The position numbers and the translations under genes were made by a program. A stretch of 64,000 nt of DNA, taken from Paulinella micropora. Taxonomy: Eukaryota > Cercozoa > Imbricatea > Euglyphida. The notes under the pieces were generated by a model that was given only the letters and a program-made list of their open reading frames with translations, ran no database searches and was not told where the DNA came from. This document shows positions 61,455 to 64,000 of this stretch, one piece after another (position 1 is the first letter of the stretch; each line of letters starts with the position of its first letter). The stretch is taken from contig BJOX01000041.1 in NCBI GenBank assembly GCA_009731375.1, positions 1,088,672 to 1,152,671 on the forward strand, read 5' to 3'.

Positions 61455-61780
61455 CACTCAATCCAAGCACTCTGAGAATAACCTTATCAGCCTTCCTCCT
61501 CTACAAAAAGAAAGGAAACCAGTCAGTATGGTGGGAAAATGTAGGAAACTGAGAGAGCCATTTCCTATTGTCCGCACTAAAGATAATATTATCCAGTGTA
61601 GTAACTTGAAAAGTCACTGAGTACCGGTTACTTGTCTTAATATTATCGTTTTCAACCGGCTCAAAATATATATAGAAACGCGTATAACTATATCTTGACT
61701 GGACATAGCTCATCTATACATCACTGTGTATAGGGGTATACTATCAGAAAAGGTCGCATATTTACCTATCTGCGCCTACA

Positions 61781-62017
61781 TTGGCGGCCTCAGGACGTGT
61801 GTAACAAGTGACACCGGCCAGTGGCTCATGATGACTAATAAATAGCATCACTAGAATAATTCATAATTACACCATATGACCTTCATTAGTATGATAAAAC
61901 CGGGCCATAGCTTTATATAACGGCTCAAAAACATTCGTTGGGACCAGATCACATTCGATCACTTGAGACTACGCGCGAATATAATAATATTGACATTATG
62001 ATACGTAACAAGAGTTG
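61781..62017. other. 3' flank of the EGF-WW gene
   Basis: Short non-coding spacer between the TIR element and the stop codon at 62018-62020. Confidence 0.5.
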
Positions 62018-63714
62018 CTACAAAGTACCTCTTCGGACCCGGTCCGGGTCTTCCTGTTCCTTCTTACCGAAAGCCAGTACACGAGGAACCTTTGTCTCTA
62101 CCATAGCCATGGAGGCCCTGCGCGGTTGCACCGCGTTGCCATCATCATCATCGTCGTCGTCGTTGTCATCATCGACGTCATCTTCATCATCTGATATAAT
62201 GTCTTCGAACTCCTGCTCATCGTCGCTCCCTAAGAGGTTGCTATCCTCTCTGTTTCCCTGCCCTTCCGGCCTATCTCCATGCAAGTGGATACGACCCTGT
62301 ACTAGCCCGCCATGATCTTGATTCACTTTGCCATCTACCGACAAAACCGACACTGATGGTTGCGGATCTAGCGCGATGTGTTTATCGCCGCCCAAGTCCC
62401 TCTCGTCCATGTCCACCTGCACCAACACTTCGACTCCGGACATGTCTGCCGGCTTGGGTGCGTCCCCGTAGCCCTGTGCCCAAGAAGGTGCTGCTGTGGG
62501 CACGTAGCCGGAGAGCTGTTGTGCAGGCCGCATGGGGCTGACTTGGCGCAAGTTGGCGCCGCCGGGCCGAATCGGGGTCGCCTTCTTGGTACGAAAAGGA
62601 GGAGGTGGAACTTGCACTGCACGCCAGGAGGTAACATATAGTCAGAAACAACCACAAATACATAAATAGCACATAAATGAATACATCGTGACAAAAATTA
62701 ATAATATTCTGAAACATACACCCAGAAAGAAAACAAGATTCGGCTAACCTCCTTCTGGCAGTTTCCAGGAAGTTTGCATCGTTTGCGTATGTATGTAGTA
62801 GTCCTAACAAGAACAGGACCCCATATTGAGCGCAAAGACATCGGAAGAAAGTGCGCATTCTCATAAGCCGCATCACACGTAATGTATTATTTATGAAAGG
62901 ACCCTTTCGGATGAGATGTCTCTGAGTTTCCGCCATTTCGTGCCTGGAATGACCCAGATCGTCTCCGGCTTGCCTCCTGGCGCCGTCGAGGGCTTGAAGT
63001 AGTAATACTTGCCGGATTGCTTATTGTACGCCTCGCGCCACTGGTGAAAGTCCGTGGGTGTCTGTGCTTTGGCCTCGCTCTGCTGCGGGACCTGCGTGTT
63101 GATTCTGTAGTTGGGGGTGCGCTCGTTGGCGGAGGCAGCGCTCAGGTTCTCTTTTGACCTCCACAAGAAACTAGAGCCTCCCCCGATAATAAAGCCGCTG
63201 ATGTTGTCTCGCAGAGAGGAATTGCGCGGGTGGTAAGCATAACTTGAGTATGAGGATTCCCCTTTGCATCGCCGGATGATACTCGAAGTAAGGCAGAGCA
63301 GCAACAAGAGCCCAAAGAAACAAAGCACTCCCAAGATCGTGTACTGCCACTTATTATCTAGCGAGCGAACTTTCTGGTATGCCCCAATGAGCTTGTTTTT
63401 GTCCACTTGCGCGGCCACCGGTGCGATGGTTTGGTTGTTGGTGCTGTTGGTATTGCTGGTGGTGTTGTCTCCACGGCTGTTCAGTTGGCAATTGGCTCCT
63501 CGGAAGCCCTCCAAACAGCCGCAGAAGTACAAGTTCTCAGCGTTGATGCAGACCCCACCATTCAGGCAGGGGTTAGGCACACACGGGTCATTGGATTGAG
63601 TTTGACAGTATTTGCCCATCCAGGGGACGATGCAGGTGCACTGGAAGTCGCCTAGGCGATCGGTGCAGCGCCCATCGTTCTGGCACGGGTTGGGCTCGCA
63701 GTTGTTGACTGCAT
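62018..63714 (-). CDS. EGF-transmembrane-WW receptor-like protein (3' exons)
   Basis: Three exons fit in phase: 63714-62903, 62803-62749, 62616-62018. The 5' end lies beyond the window or was not found. Domains in order: EGF1 (CEPNPCQNDGRC...CTC...C), EGF2 (CVPNPCLNGGVC...CGC...C), an Asn/Thr-rich stalk with N-glycosylation sites, one membrane helix (ILGVLCFFGLLLLLCLTSSI) followed by RRCK. Next come a WW-like domain WREAYNKQSGKYYYF...TIWVIP and a second, WRKLRDISSER joined across the intron to DYYIHTQTMQTSWKLPEG. The rest is a Pro-rich stretch (PPPPF), a strongly acidic run of Asp and a tail with RRAS. It probably links extracellular adhesion or signalling to proline-rich cytoplasmic partners. 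The short middle exon (55 bp) is what completes the second WW domain. Confidence 0.75.
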
Positions 63715-63779
63715 CTAAGACACAAGCGCACAAAGCATCGAATCACAGAAGGAAAAAATCTCACCATAATTATTTTGCG

Positions 63780-63861
63780 AAATTTTAACGGGAAGTACGG
63801 TTGATTTTATTTTTAAATTTATTTGTTTATTTATTTATTTGTTTATTATTATTATTATTAC

Positions 63862-63903
<42 letters not shown>
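63780..63903. repeat. (TTTA)n and (ATT)n microsatellites
   Basis: TTTATTTG-type repeats then (ATT)n of about 60 bases, in the intron or upstream region of the EGF-WW gene. Confidence 0.9.
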
Positions 63904-63980
63904 GGACACCGTGATAGCCCAGTGGTCAAGTCCTACCATCTGAGCCCTGTCGCCAGTTCGATTCCCGTCGGTGCCACCAG
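63904..63980 (+). repeat. tRNA-like sequence, probable SINE head
   Basis: An A-box-like TAGCCCAGTGG and a B-box-like AGTTCGATTCC are spaced as in tRNA genes. The region is bounded by GACACCG and CGGTGCC, which pair with one mismatch, and ends CCA. The T-arm stem does not pair properly and the anticodon arm is unclear, so a tRNA-derived SINE or decayed tRNA is likelier than a working tRNA gene. Confidence 0.35.
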
Positions 63981-64000
63981 TATTTTCATTGAACATACCG

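Larger units (their letters stand above)
53113..61780. mobile_element. Long-terminal-inverted-repeat element, copy 2, split by copia B
   Basis: The left TIR, about 53113-53445, and the right TIR, about 61455-61780, are inverted copies of each other and of copy 1 (39271-40888), both starting TGTAGGCGCAGATAGGTAAA. Without the inserted copia B (53503-60333, plus its 5-bp duplication) the element is about 1.83 kb. An inner block at 60900-60990 is shared in inverted orientation with 40370-40460. No transposase is seen. Confidence 0.62.

Noticed and set aside
62382-62936. A separate 184-residue minus-strand gene over the EGF-WW introns
   Set aside because: It is a shadow frame spanning introns and exons of the EGF-WW gene; the spliced model explains the conserved WW residues.

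Overview
The window is nuclear DNA of a eukaryote, most likely a protist or alga; the lineage cannot be fixed from sequence alone. Three host genes have canonical GT-AG introns and GC-rich exons. They sit among decayed retrotransposons, one Polinton-like DNA element and very long simple repeats. Three N runs (12771-12780, 37834-37843, 38998-39200) and homopolymers next to them mark assembly gaps.

Layout. 1-942: little recognisable, apart from a short protein-like reading frame at the left edge. About 943-7600: AT-rich Polinton/Maverick-type element with an integrase on + and, on -, a protein-primed family B DNA polymerase and small proteins; most are broken. 8000-10591: 5'-truncated Ty3/gypsy pol on +. 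10592-13641: 3' half of a Ty1/copia element (copia A) on +, ending in a 203-bp LTR. 13867-23200: a different copia element (copia C) on -, with LTRs and a gag carrying CCCH and CCHC zinc fingers. 24634-31457: an 18-exon AGC kinase gene on -, coding for PH, two cyclic-nucleotide-binding domains and a kinase; its introns are packed with simple repeats. 31880-35450: tetranucleotide repeat deserts. 35459-38219: a + strand gene for a membrane protein with two ABM-like (antibiotic biosynthesis monooxygenase fold) domains. 39271-40888: a long-terminal-inverted-repeat element. 41419-45211: 3' part of the gypsy element on -. 45220-51114: 5' half of copia A on -. 53113-61780: second long-TIR element, split by a complete but defective copia (copia B, 53503-60333). 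62018-63714: 3' exons of an EGF-TM-WW receptor-like gene on -. 63904-64000: a tRNA-like sequence, probably a SINE.

Two observations stand out. First, the two copia A halves, in opposite orientation about 35 kb apart, are one insertion: both LTRs are 203 bp with about 5 differences, both are flanked by the same 5-bp duplication TGGGG, and the pol reading frame continues across the break. The gypsy element is split at the same place. One inversion of 10.59-45.21 kb, with the octamer AGGACAAG at both breakpoints, explains everything. Second, the 5' leaders of copia A and copia B carry tandem hairpins with a near-constant 12-nt loop and covarying stems, plus a complementary octamer just upstream of gag. 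This looks like an undescribed RNA control or packaging element.

The kinase and ABM-membrane genes are divergently arranged around the repeat desert and both lie inside the inverted block. Most transposon proteins carry stops, frameshifts or deletions, so these copies look non-autonomous.
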